Of a stretch of 6,492 nucleotides of DNA, positions 1-6,378 are shown in pieces. Where the stretch lies: contig JAAYMP010000229.1 of assembly GCA_012521315.1 (NCBI GenBank), positions 1 through 6,492 on the forward strand, written 5' to 3'. Numbering within the stretch: position 1 is the stretch's first letter; each line of letters begins with the position of its first letter. The position numbers were made by a program, and so were the translations under genes. The stretch comes from Bacillota bacterium. GTDB lineage: Bacteria; Bacillota; UBA4882; UBA10575. Under the pieces are notes generated by a model, which was not told the origin of the DNA, made no database searches, and saw only the letters and a list, made by a program, of their open reading frames with translations.

Positions 1-2759
1 ACTTGAACGATCTGTACCGGCGGGTTATTAACCGGAACAACCGGCTCAAACGCCTTTTGGAGCTGGGGGCGCCGGACATTATCGTGCGGAACGAGAAACG
101 GATGCTCCAGGAAGCGGTGGATGCCCTCTTTGACAACGGGCGCCGGGGGCGGCCGGTGACCGGTCCCGGTAACCGGGCCTTGAAGTCCCTCAGCGATATG
201 CTCCGCGGGAAACAAGGGCGTTTCCGCCAAAACCTCCTGGGGAAACGGGTGGACTATTCAGGCCGTTCGGTGATTGTTGTCGGCCCGGACCTGAAGATTC
301 ACCAGTGCGGCCTGCCGAAGGAGATGGCTTTAGAGTTATTCAAACCCTTTGTCATGAAAAAACTGGTCGATCAAGGGTTTGTGCACAATATCAAGAGCGC
401 GAAACGGATGGTAGAAAAGGCCCGTCCCGAGGTGTGGGATGTTCTGGAGGAAGTGATCAAAGAGCATCCCGTCCTCTTGAACCGGGCGCCGACCTTGCAC
501 CGGCTGGGGATTCAGGCCTTCGAACCGGTGCTGGTGGAAGGCCGGGCGATCCAGGTCCACCCCCTGGTCTGCCCGGCGTACAACGCCGACTTTGACGGCG
601 ACCAAATGGCCGTCCACGTGCCGCTTTCTGCGGAAGCGCAGGCGGAAGCCAGGGTTTTGATGCTGTCGGCCCATAATATTTTGTCGCCGGCCCATGGACG
701 ACCCCTGGCCACCCCCAACCAGGACGTGGTCATCGGGTGTTATTACTTGACGATCATCCGGAAAGACATGAAGGGCGAAGGGCGTTACTTTTCGTCGCCG
801 GAAGAAGCAATGTTGGCTTATTACACAGGCAACGTTGCGCTCCACGCCAAGATTCATGTCCGGACGGAGAAGGGCTGGAACGCGACTTCGGTCGGCCGGT
901 TGATCTTTAAAGACCGGGTGAGCATCGACCCCGACTACCTGGACGAGATTTTTGCGGAGATTGGCGATAACGGAACGACCCGTAAGGTTCTGAACAAGAT
1001 CGTCTCCTTTGTCTGTCAGCGTTACGGTACGCACCGGACGGCGGAGATTCTGGACCAACTAAAACGCCTTGGTTACCGGTTTGCGACCCAGTCGGGGACG
1101 ACGATTGCGGCGACGGACATTTCCACGCCGCCCCAGAAAAAAGAGATTGTCCAGGAGACGGAACGCCTGGGGGATCTGATTGAACAACAGTACCGGCGGG
1201 GTTTAATTACCAAAGAGGAACGTTACCAACGCTTCATTGATATCTGGGCTAAAGCCAAGGAGGATGTCACCAAGGCGATGGTCGAAAACTTTGACCTCTT
1301 TAACTCGGTGGCGATGATGTCCACCTCCGGGGCGCGGGGTAATGTTTCCCAGCTTTCGCAGTTGGCGGGGATGCGTGGCCTGATGTCGGACCCGTCGGGG
1401 CGCATCATTGACCTGCCGATTAAAGCCAACTTCCGTGAGGGGCTGACGGTGCTGGAGTTCTTCATCTCCACCCACGGGGCCCGGAAAGGCTTGGCCGACA
1501 CTGCCCTCCGGACCGCCGACTCCGGTTATTTAACCCGGCGGCTGGTGGACGTGGCCCAGGACGTGATCGTCCGCGAGGTCGACTGCGGGACGAACGACGG
1601 GGTCTTCCTGACGGCGATTATGGACGGGGACGAAGTAATCGAGCCCCTGGAAGAACGGATTGTCGGCCGGATTGCCGCCGATGACCTGGCGGATCCTGAG
1701 ACGGGCGAACTGATCGTCGGTTTTAACGAAGAGATCACGGAGACCGTGGCCAAACAGATTATGGCTGCGGGGATTGAGAAGGTCAAAGTGCGTTCGGTTT
1801 TAACCTGCCGGACCCGCCATGGGGTTTGCGCCCACTGCTACGGCCGTAACTTGGCGACCGGGCGTATTGCCGACGTGGGTGAAGCGGTGGGGATTATCGC
1901 CGCCCAGTCCATCGGTGAGCCCGGTACCCAGCTGACGATGAGAACCTTCCATACCGGCGGGGTGGCCGGTGAAGATATCACGCAGGGTCTCCCCCGGGTG
2001 GAAGAGCTCTTCGAGGCCAGGAAACCGAAGGGGCAAGCCATCATCACTGAAGTGAGCGGGGCGGTCAAGATCGTGGAAGTGAAGGGGATCCGCCGGGTTA
2101 GCATCATCACCGAAGACGGGGAAGAGCATCTTTACCAGATTCCCTACGGGGCCCGCTTGAAGGTGCGCGACGGCAGTCAGGTGGAAGCCGGTGACCGTCT
2201 GACCGAAGGTTCGGTGAACCCCCATGATATCTTGAAGATCAAGGGGATCCGGGGCGTGCAGATGTACCTCGTCCACGAAGTGCAGGAGGTTTACCGTTCG
2301 CAGGGGGTCGAGATCAACGACAAACACATCGAGGTGGTCATCCGCCAGATGCTGCGTAAAAGGAAGGTGGAGAATCCGGGGGATACCGATCTGCTGCCCG
2401 GCAGCCTGGTTGATGTGATGGAACTGGAGGATGAAAACCAGAGAGTGGAAGCGGAAGGTGGTACCCCGGCGGTCGCCCGACCCGTCCTCCTGGGGATCAC
2501 CAAAGCTTCGCTGGCGACGGAGAGTTTCCTCTCGGCCGCTTCCTTCCAGGAAACGACAAGGGTCTTGACGGATGCGGCGATCAAAGGGAAACGGGACGAT
2601 CTGATCGGCCTGAAGGAGAATGTGATCATCGGCAAGTTGATCCCGGCGGGGACGGGAATGCCTCGCTACCGTGTGATCGAGATCCAAAAGGAAGAAGACG
2701 AAAACAATACGGAACCGGCTCCGGAGCAACCGCCGGCCGCGGAGGAGAGCATTGGTTAA
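1..2759 (+). CDS. rpoC: DNA-directed RNA polymerase subunit beta' (partial, N-terminus outside window)
   Basis: This is the beta' subunit of RNA polymerase, which carries the active-site Mg2+ and forms much of the clamp and DNA channel. The reading frame is open from the window edge; the first whole codon is at base 3. The first residues (LNDLYRRVINRNNRL) are internal to the family and align near E. coli residue 265, so the first zinc finger and part of the clamp are missing. Numbering from base 3, visible landmarks are the switch-2/rudder region (about 65-90), NRAPTLHRLG (160-169), the catalytic NADFDGD (194-200, Asp196/198/200), the bridge helix (about 482-517), the second zinc site (Cys528, Cys602, Cys609, Cys612, the same spacing as E. 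coli) and the trigger loop GEAVGIIAAQSIGEPGTQL (from 626). The trigger loop lacks the large enterobacterial SI3 insertion and reads FHTGGVAGEDITQGLPRVEE, as in Firmicutes. The C-terminus is a short acidic, Pro-rich tail (about 896-918). A terminator follows 10 nt after the TAA. Identification is very secure. Confidence 0.99.
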   Translation, partial: LNDLYRRVINRNNRLKRLLELGAPDIIVRNEKRMLQEAVDALFDNGRRGRPVTGPGNRALKSLSDMLRGKQGRFRQNLLGKRVDYSGRSVIVVGPDLKIHQCGLPKEMALELFKPFVMKKLVDQGFVHNIKSAKRMVEKARPEVWDVLEEVIKEHPVLLNRAPTLHRLGIQAFEPVLVEGRAIQVHPLVCPAYNADFDGDQMAVHVPLSAEAQAEARVLMLSAHNILSPAHGRPLATPNQDVVIGCYYLTIIRKDMKGEGRYFSSPEEAMLAYYTGNVALHAKIHVRTEKGWNATSVGRLIFKDRVSIDPDYLDEIFAEIGDNGTTRKVLNKIVSFVCQRYGTHRTAEILDQLKRLGYRFATQSGTTIAATDISTPPQKKEIVQETERLGDLIEQQYRRGLITKEERYQRFIDIWAKAKEDVTKAMVENFDLFNSVAMMSTSGARGNVSQLSQLAGMRGLMSDPSGRIIDLPIKANFREGLTVLEFFISTHGARKGLADTALRTADSGYLTRRLVDVAQDVIVREVDCGTNDGVFLTAIMDGDEVIEPLEERIVGRIAADDLADPETGELIVGFNEEITETVAKQIMAAGIEKVKVRSVLTCRTRHGVCAHCYGRNLATGRIADVGEAVGIIAAQSIGEPGTQLTMRTFHTGGVAGEDITQGLPRVEELFEARKPKGQAIITEVSGAVKIVEVKGIRRVSIITEDGEEHLYQIPYGARLKVRDGSQVEAGDRLTEGSVNPHDILKIKGIRGVQMYLVHEVQEVYRSQGVEINDKHIEVVIRQMLRKRKVENPGDTDLLPGSLVDVMELEDENQRVEAEGGTPAVARPVLLGITKASLATESFLSAASFQETTRVLTDAAIKGKRDDLIGLKENVIIGKLIPAGTGMPRYRVIEIQKEEDENNTEPAPEQPPAAEESIG

Positions 2760-2768
2760 AAACTGGAG

Positions 2769-2807
2769 GGAGGGGCTGGCCGGTCCAGTCCCTCTGTTTT
2801 CTTTATT
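2769..2807 (+). terminator. Intrinsic terminator downstream of rpoC
   Basis: An 11-bp stem (2769-2779 pairing with 2785-2795, with two G-U pairs) closes a 5-nt loop, CCGGT. It is followed at once by the U-rich run GTTTTCTTTATT. The structure starts 10 nt past the rpoC stop codon, the usual place for a Rho-independent terminator ending the rpoB-rpoC unit. Pairing was worked out by hand and no folding energy was computed. Read-through into the downstream genes may still occur. Confidence 0.85.
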
Positions 2808-2871
2808 AAGAAGTCGAAAGGAAACAGAATGTTAAAACCGGCCCGGAAGCCCGAACCCATACATCTTTTTA

Positions 2872-2900
2872 TTGACAGGCCAAAATGAAGATGGTAAACT
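2872..2900 (+). promoter_or_regulatory. SigA-type promoter for the rplGB-rpsL-rpsG(-fusA) unit
   Basis: A perfect -35 box TTGACA (2872-2877) is separated by exactly 17 bp from TAAACT (2895-2900). TAAACT matches the TATAAT consensus at four of six positions and keeps the key T, A and final T. A TG at 2892-2893, one base before the -10 box, makes it an extended -10 promoter. The start site would lie near 2907, giving a leader of about 50 nt before the TTG start at 2958. It sits downstream of the rpoC terminator, where a promoter would be needed to express the ribosomal protein genes. Activity is inferred from sequence only. Confidence 0.85.
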
Positions 2901-2942
2901 AAAAAAGTCTGGTTTGTTTAACAATTAATTTTCTTGGAACGT

Positions 2943-2950
2943 AAGGAGAG
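2943..2950 (+). promoter_or_regulatory. Ribosome binding site deciding the rplGB start
   Basis: AAGGAGAG ends 7 nt before the in-frame TTG at 2958 (9 nt counted from the AAGGAG core). The alternative in-frame TTG at 2934 has only AT-rich sequence upstream and no Shine-Dalgarno. The site would also fall inside the coding sequence if that earlier start were used. This favours 2958. Confidence 0.85.
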
Positions 2951-2957
2951 AATATTA

Positions 2958-3212
2958 TTGGGTGAACCGGACCTTAAGACCAAGAAGAAAAGGATCGTCG
3001 GTTTAAAACAGACCTTACGGGCAATCCAACAAAACAAACCTTGCATCGTCTACCTGGCGAATGATGTGGAGGAACATATTGTGAAAAGGATCAAAATGGC
3101 CAGCGCCGGGAGGGACGTGAAGATTGTCGTGACACGGGTGGGAAGAAAAGAATTAGGACGCCTTTGCCAGATTGACGTTAGCGCAGCAGTAGTTGCTTTG
3201 GTTCAAGAATAG
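2958..3212 (+). CDS. rplGB: L7Ae-family K-turn RNA-binding protein (YbxF/RplGB type)
   Basis: This small basic protein belongs to the L7Ae/L30e/Gadd45 RNA-binding family, which recognises kink-turn RNA. The Bacillus relative YbxF (RplGB) has K-turn-binding and ribosome-association reports, but its exact job in the cell is not settled. Using the TTG at 2958 the product is 84 residues, close to the 82 of B. subtilis. An upstream TTG at 2934 would add eight residues but lacks a ribosome binding site. Recognisable elements are GLKQTLRAI (15-23), which opens the RNA-binding helix; the A-N-D turn of the central fold (34-36); and ELGRLCQIDVSAA (65-77), which corresponds to the family's LGxxCGI-V-AA segment. 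Its place between rpoC and rpsL matches Bacillota genomes and supports the call. It is the first gene after the promoter at 2872-2900 and lies 15 nt before rpsL, so it is probably cotranscribed with rpsL. The family is secure; the specific role is not. Confidence 0.92.
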   Translation: MGEPDLKTKKKRIVGLKQTLRAIQQNKPCIVYLANDVEEHIVKRIKMASAGRDVKIVVTRVGRKELGRLCQIDVSAAVVALVQE

Positions 3213-3213
3213 G

Positions 3214-3221
3214 AAGGAGGT
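3214..3221 (+). promoter_or_regulatory. Strong ribosome binding site for rpsL
   Basis: AAGGAGGT is a full match to the anti-Shine-Dalgarno end of 16S rRNA and lies 6 nt before the ATG at 3228. It begins right after the rplGB stop codon. This is the expected strength for a highly expressed ribosomal protein gene. Confidence 0.85.
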
Positions 3222-3227
3222 GGAACG

Positions 3228-3662
3228 ATGCCAACCATTAATCAGCTAGTAAGAAAAGGACGACAAAAGGTTTACAAAAAGAGTTCAGCTCCTGCACTGC
3301 TCTGGTCTTACAACAATAAGAAAGAAGATATGTTTGAAACGGCCAAGGGTAGCCCGCAAAAACGCGGAGTTTGCACGAGAGTTTCGACGGTGACCCCGAA
3401 GAAGCCGAACTCGGCATTGCGGAAAGTGGCCAGGGTTCGTCTTTCCAACCGGTTAGAGGTTACCGCCTACATCCCGGGTGAAGGACATAACCTCCAGGAA
3501 CACTCGGTCGTTCTGATCCGGGGTGGAAGGGTTAAAGATTTACCGGGCGTCCGTTACCATATCGTCCGCGGAACCTTGGACACCGCTGGCGTACAAGACC
3601 GTAAGCAAGGCCGTTCGAAGTACGGGACGAAACGCCCGAAAACCGCTACGGCGAAAAAGTAA
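3228..3662 (+). CDS. rpsL: 30S ribosomal protein S12
   Basis: S12 lies at the decoding centre of the small subunit and helps control tRNA selection accuracy. The 144-residue product begins MPTINQLVRKGR and contains the family signatures SPQKRGVCTRV (42-52), TPKKPNSALRK (56-66) and RGGRVKDLPGVRYHIVRG (from 98). The decoding-centre lysine known as K43 in E. coli (with Met) is retained as Lys58, and the second loop keeps Lys103. Asp104 is the counterpart of the aspartate that RimO methylthiolates in some bacteria. Between PAL (22-24) and SPQKRG there is an insertion of about 15 residues relative to E. coli, similar in place and length to the one in Bacillus S12. The ATG has a strong ribosome binding site. 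The stop codon overlaps the rpsG ribosome binding site, which suggests coupled translation. Confidence 0.99.
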   Translation: MPTINQLVRKGRQKVYKKSSAPALLWSYNNKKEDMFETAKGSPQKRGVCTRVSTVTPKKPNSALRKVARVRLSNRLEVTAYIPGEGHNLQEHSVVLIRGGRVKDLPGVRYHIVRGTLDTAGVQDRKQGRSKYGTKRPKTATAKK

Positions 3663-3668
3663 GGAGGG
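3661..3668 (+). promoter_or_regulatory. Ribosome binding site for rpsG, overlapping the rpsL stop
   Basis: AAGGAGGG shares its first two bases with the rpsL TAA stop (3660-3662) and ends 6 nt before the TTG start of rpsG. The overlap suggests that ribosomes finishing rpsL help initiate rpsG. It also supports the TTG as the true start, because the downstream protein begins with the family-typical MPRRG. Confidence 0.85.
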
Positions 3669-3674
3669 TTAGAC

Positions 3675-4145
3675 TTGCCACGACGGGGAGCAATACCCAA
3701 AAGGGAGATTATTCCTGATCCGATCTACAATGATCCCATGATCACCCAGTTTATTAACAAGATTACCCTTTCTGGAAAACGGGGACTTGCGGAGCGGCTT
3801 CTATATAAAGCCTTGGATTTGATCAAGGAAAAAACCGGCAAAGAACCCCTTGAGGTTTTCCGTGAAGCAATGAAGAATGTCATGCCGGTTTTAGAGGTTA
3901 GACCGCGCCGGGTCGGCGGTGCCACTTACCAGGTGCCGGTCGAAGTGAGGCCGGAACGCCGCGTCTCTTTAGCCATGCGCTGGCTGGTCAATAGCGCCCG
4001 GGCGCGCGCCGAACGGACGATGAGTGAGCGCTTGGCGGCGGAATTGATCGATGCGGCCAACAATACCGGGGCCGCGATCAAAAAGAGAGAGGACACCCAC
4101 CGGATGGCGGAAGCCAATAAGGCTTTTGCCCACTATCGTTGGTGA
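3675..4145 (+). CDS. rpsG: 30S ribosomal protein S7
   Basis: S7 is a primary 16S rRNA-binding protein. It organises assembly of the 30S head and lies near the mRNA exit and E site. The product has 156 residues, the usual length for Gram-positive S7, and reads through without gaps from MPRRGAIPKREIIPDPIYND to the conserved C-terminus NNTGAAIKKREDTHRMAEAN...AHYRW. The central VLEVRPRRVGGATYQVPVEV block (about 72-91) is the conserved beta-hairpin and rRNA-contact region. The start is a TTG with an optimal ribosome binding site 6 nt upstream, only 12 nt after rpsL. In E. coli, S7 represses its own operon through the rpsL-rpsG intercistron. Here that gap is only 12 nt and cannot hold the same structure, so that form of control looks absent. 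Identification is very secure. Confidence 0.99.
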   Translation: MPRRGAIPKREIIPDPIYNDPMITQFINKITLSGKRGLAERLLYKALDLIKEKTGKEPLEVFREAMKNVMPVLEVRPRRVGGATYQVPVEVRPERRVSLAMRWLVNSARARAERTMSERLAAELIDAANNTGAAIKKREDTHRMAEANKAFAHYRW

Positions 4146-4149
4146 ACGC

Positions 4150-4172
4150 AAACAGAGATCCTGTTTTCTCTG
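4150..4172 (+). repeat. Overlapping short inverted repeats in the rpsG-fusA gap
   Basis: Two 6-bp inverted repeats share bases. AAACAG (4150-4155) can pair with CTGTTT (4161-4166) around a 5-nt loop. CAGAGA (4153-4158) can pair with TCTCTG (4167-4172) around an 8-nt loop. Both use CAG at 4153-4155, so they cannot form together. The first is followed by TCTCT, a poor U-tract, so strong termination is unlikely. The repeats lie between the rpsG stop and the fusA ribosome binding site (GGAGG, 4183-4187). A role as an mRNA processing site or weak attenuator is possible but not shown; repeats this short can arise by chance. Confidence 0.4.
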
Positions 4173-4196
4173 GGGAACGTTTGGAGGTTTACTTTT

Positions 4197-6260
4197 GTGA
4201 GCAGGGAATATCAACTTACGCAAATTCGGAACATTGGCATCATGGCTCATATTGATGCGGGTAAAACTACCACTACCGAACGGATTCTTTTCTATACCGG
4301 TAAAGTACATCGTATGGGCGAAACGCATGAAGGTTCTGCCGTGATGGACTGGATGGTCCAGGAGCAGGAACGGGGAATCACGATCACGGCGGCGGCTACC
4401 ACTGCGTATTGGAAAGGTCATCAAATCAATATAATCGACACGCCCGGACACGTGGACTTTACTGTGGAGGTGGAACGCTCCTTACGGGTCCTCGACGGGG
4501 CGGTGGCCGTTTTTTGTGCGGTTGGTGGCGTTGAACCGCAATCGGAGACTGTTTGGCGCCAAGCCGACAAGTATAATGTTCCCCGGGTTGCTTTTGTGAA
4601 CAAAATGGACCGGGTAGGCGCTGATTTCTTCCGCGTGCTTGCGATGATGAGGACGAAATTGGGCGCGAATCCGGTACCCCTTCAGATCCCCATCGGCGTG
4701 GAAGAAGATTTTTGCGGGATGGTCGATCTGATTGAGAAGAAAGCCCTTGTGTACCAGGACGACTTGGGAACGCAAAGCGCAGAGCAGGAAATCCCGGCCG
4801 AACTGGTCGATACGGTTGAGGAGCACCGTAATCAACTCCTGGAAAGCCTGGCTGAATTTGACGAAGGAATTATGGAAGAATATCTGGAGGGGAAAGCCAT
4901 CGACCCGGGACGGATCCGGAAGGCGCTGCGGAAGGCGACGATCGAGTTGAAAGTGACCCCGGTTCTTTGCGGGTCGGCCTTTAAGAACAAGGGAGTTCAA
5001 CTGTTGCTGGATGCCGTCGTCAATTATCTGCCCTCGCCGTTGGACCTCCCGCCGGTGAAGGGAACGGATGTGAAGACGAAAGACCCTGTTGAGTTCCGAC
5101 CTTCCGATGAGGAGCCCTTTACGGCTTTGGCGTTCAAAGTCATGACCGACCCCTATGTGGGAAAACTGGTTTACTTCCGGGTTTACTCGGGAGAATTGGC
5201 CGCCGGCTCCTATACCTATAACGCCAGCAAGCAGCGGCGGGAGCGGGTCGGCCGGATTTTACGGATGCATGCCAACCACCGGGAAGAAGTTAAGGTCGTG
5301 CGGACCGGCGATATCGCCGCCGCCGTCGGTTGGAAAGAGACCAGTACCGGCGATACCCTTTGCAGTGAAGATAAGCAGGTTCTGCTGGAATCGATGGAGT
5401 TTCCGGAACCGGTCATTTCGGTGGCGATTGAACCCAAAACCAAAGCGGACCAGGATAAGCTGGGGATCTCCCTGGCGAAACTGGCGGAAGAAGACCCAAC
5501 CTTCCGGGTGCATACCGACCAGGAAACCGGCCAAACCATCATTTCCGGCATGGGTGAGCTCCACCTGGAGGTGATTACCGACCGGTTGATCCGCGAGTTT
5601 AAGGTGGAAGGAAACATCGGTAAACCGCAGGTGGCCTACAGGGAGACCATCCGCCAGCCGGTCAAAACAGAGGGGAAATTTATCCGGCAAAGCGGCGGCC
5701 GTGGGCAATACGGCCATGTCTGGTTGGAGATTGAACCGAATCCGGGTGAGGGATTTGTTTTTGAAAACAAAATTGTCGGCGGGGTCGTGCCCAAAGAGTA
5801 TATCCCCGCAGTGGAAGCCGGTGTTAAAGAGGCAATGTCCAACGGTGTTTTGGCTGGTTACCCCATGGTTGACGTTAAAGTCACCCTGGTCGATGGGTCC
5901 TACCATGAAGTAGACTCATCGGAGATGGCGTTTAAGATTGCCGCGTCCATGGGTTTCAAGGAAGGGTGTAAAAAGGCCAATCCGGTTTTGCTGGAACCGA
6001 TCATGAAGATCGAGATTATTACCCCCGAGGATTACCTCGGCGATGTGCTTGGCGATTTCAATTCGCGCCGGGGGAAAGTGGAAGGGATGGAATCCCGGCC
6101 GGGGGCGCAAACAATCCACGGGTATGTCCCCATGGCCCAAATGTTTGGGTACGCCACCACCCTGCGGTCGATCTCCCAGGGCCGGGCCATTTACACGTTA
6201 ACCTTCTCCCATTATGAGGAGGTACCGGCCAGCATCGCGAAGGAGATCATCAGTGAATAG
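4197..6260 (+). CDS. fusA: Translation elongation factor G
   Basis: EF-G is the GTPase that moves tRNA and mRNA through the ribosome after each peptide bond and helps recycle ribosomes. The 687-residue product is near the family's usual length of about 690-705. Its GTP-binding motifs are complete: AHIDAGKTTTTER (17-29), switch-I RGITITAA (59-66), DTPGHVD (81-87, with the catalytic-type His85), NKMD (135-138) and GSA (259-261). Domain II begins near 303, domain III near 401 (with GMGELHLEV, 451-459), domain IV near 478 (SGGRGQYGHV, and the tip segment GSYHEVDSSE with His570) and domain V near 599. The C-terminal tail ends at EIISE, a few residues shorter than many homologues. The start is GTG at 4197, with GGAGG at 4183-4187 placed 9 nt upstream. 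The motif set and operon position indicate canonical EF-G rather than the tetracycline-resistance or EF-G2 paralogues. Confidence 0.99.
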   Translation: MSREYQLTQIRNIGIMAHIDAGKTTTTERILFYTGKVHRMGETHEGSAVMDWMVQEQERGITITAAATTAYWKGHQINIIDTPGHVDFTVEVERSLRVLDGAVAVFCAVGGVEPQSETVWRQADKYNVPRVAFVNKMDRVGADFFRVLAMMRTKLGANPVPLQIPIGVEEDFCGMVDLIEKKALVYQDDLGTQSAEQEIPAELVDTVEEHRNQLLESLAEFDEGIMEEYLEGKAIDPGRIRKALRKATIELKVTPVLCGSAFKNKGVQLLLDAVVNYLPSPLDLPPVKGTDVKTKDPVEFRPSDEEPFTALAFKVMTDPYVGKLVYFRVYSGELAAGSYTYNASKQRRERVGRILRMHANHREEVKVVRTGDIAAAVGWKETSTGDTLCSEDKQVLLESMEFPEPVISVAIEPKTKADQDKLGISLAKLAEEDPTFRVHTDQETGQTIISGMGELHLEVITDRLIREFKVEGNIGKPQVAYRETIRQPVKTEGKFIRQSGGRGQYGHVWLEIEPNPGEGFVFENKIVGGVVPKEYIPAVEAGVKEAMSNGVLAGYPMVDVKVTLVDGSYHEVDSSEMAFKIAASMGFKEGCKKANPVLLEPIMKIEIITPEDYLGDVLGDFNSRRGKVEGMESRPGAQTIHGYVPMAQMFGYATTLRSISQGRAIYTLTFSHYEEVPASIAKEIISE

Positions 6261-6378
6261 AAAGCGATCCCTTGCGAATAGGCGGCATGGGGCTTTAAAG
6301 GGTAATAAAAAAATAAATTAAATAAAAAAACAAGTTCTCTGTAGATTTATCATGAAGAGTTGATGAGGAGGATCAGAA
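6261..6378 (+). other. fusA-tuf intergenic region, AT-rich, with a bulged hairpin
   Basis: This 118-nt gap is the most AT-rich part of the window, with a nearly pure A/T tract at about 6302-6330. Just after the fusA stop, AAAGC (6261-6265) and CCC (6269-6271) can pair with GGG (6289-6291) and GCTTT (6292-6296), a bulged stem with a 17-nt loop. It is followed by A-rich rather than U-rich sequence, so it does not look like an intrinsic terminator. A GAGGAGG ribosome binding site at 6365-6371 serves tuf. No gene is visible here. Confidence 0.6.
6318..6347 (+). promoter_or_regulatory. Candidate weak promoter upstream of tuf
   Basis: TTAAAT (6318-6323) and TAGATT (6342-6347) are 18 bp apart. They match the -35 and -10 consensus at only three and four positions. 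The A/T-rich tract upstream could act as an UP element. Extra tuf promoters are known in other bacteria, and the gap is unusually long for this operon, but the match is weak and chance is a fair explanation in AT-rich DNA. Confidence 0.25.

Noticed and set aside
336..1058. 240-codon open frame on the - strand inside rpoC
   Set aside because: It is antisense to the conserved catalytic core of rpoC. The translation is Arg/His/Pro/Val-rich with no recognisable domain, typical of a shadow frame in GC-rich coding DNA.
1800..2729. 309-codon open frame on the - strand opposite the 3' part of rpoC
   Set aside because: It lies wholly opposite the conserved zinc site, trigger loop and C-terminus of rpoC. 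Its composition is biased and it has no recognisable motif or convincing ribosome binding site, so codon bias of rpoC explains it.
2829..2888. 19-codon small open frame (MLKPARKPEPIHLFIDRPK) with an AAAGGA-like site upstream
   Set aside because: It lies after the rpoC terminator and runs through the -35 box and into the promoter spacer of the next unit, so little transcript would contain it. A frame this short is expected by chance.
2934..2957. Earlier TTG start for rplGB, adding eight residues
   Set aside because: It has no Shine-Dalgarno, the real one (2943-2950) would fall inside the extension, and the extra residues are not part of the family.
3663..3674. E. coli-style S7 autoregulatory site between rpsL and rpsG
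   Set aside because: The gap is only 12 nt and is filled by the rpsG ribosome binding site, too short for the S7-binding structure known in E. coli.
5259..5906. 215-codon open frame on the - strand inside fusA
   Set aside because: It mirrors the conserved domains II-IV of EF-G and shows no domain of its own; a shadow frame.
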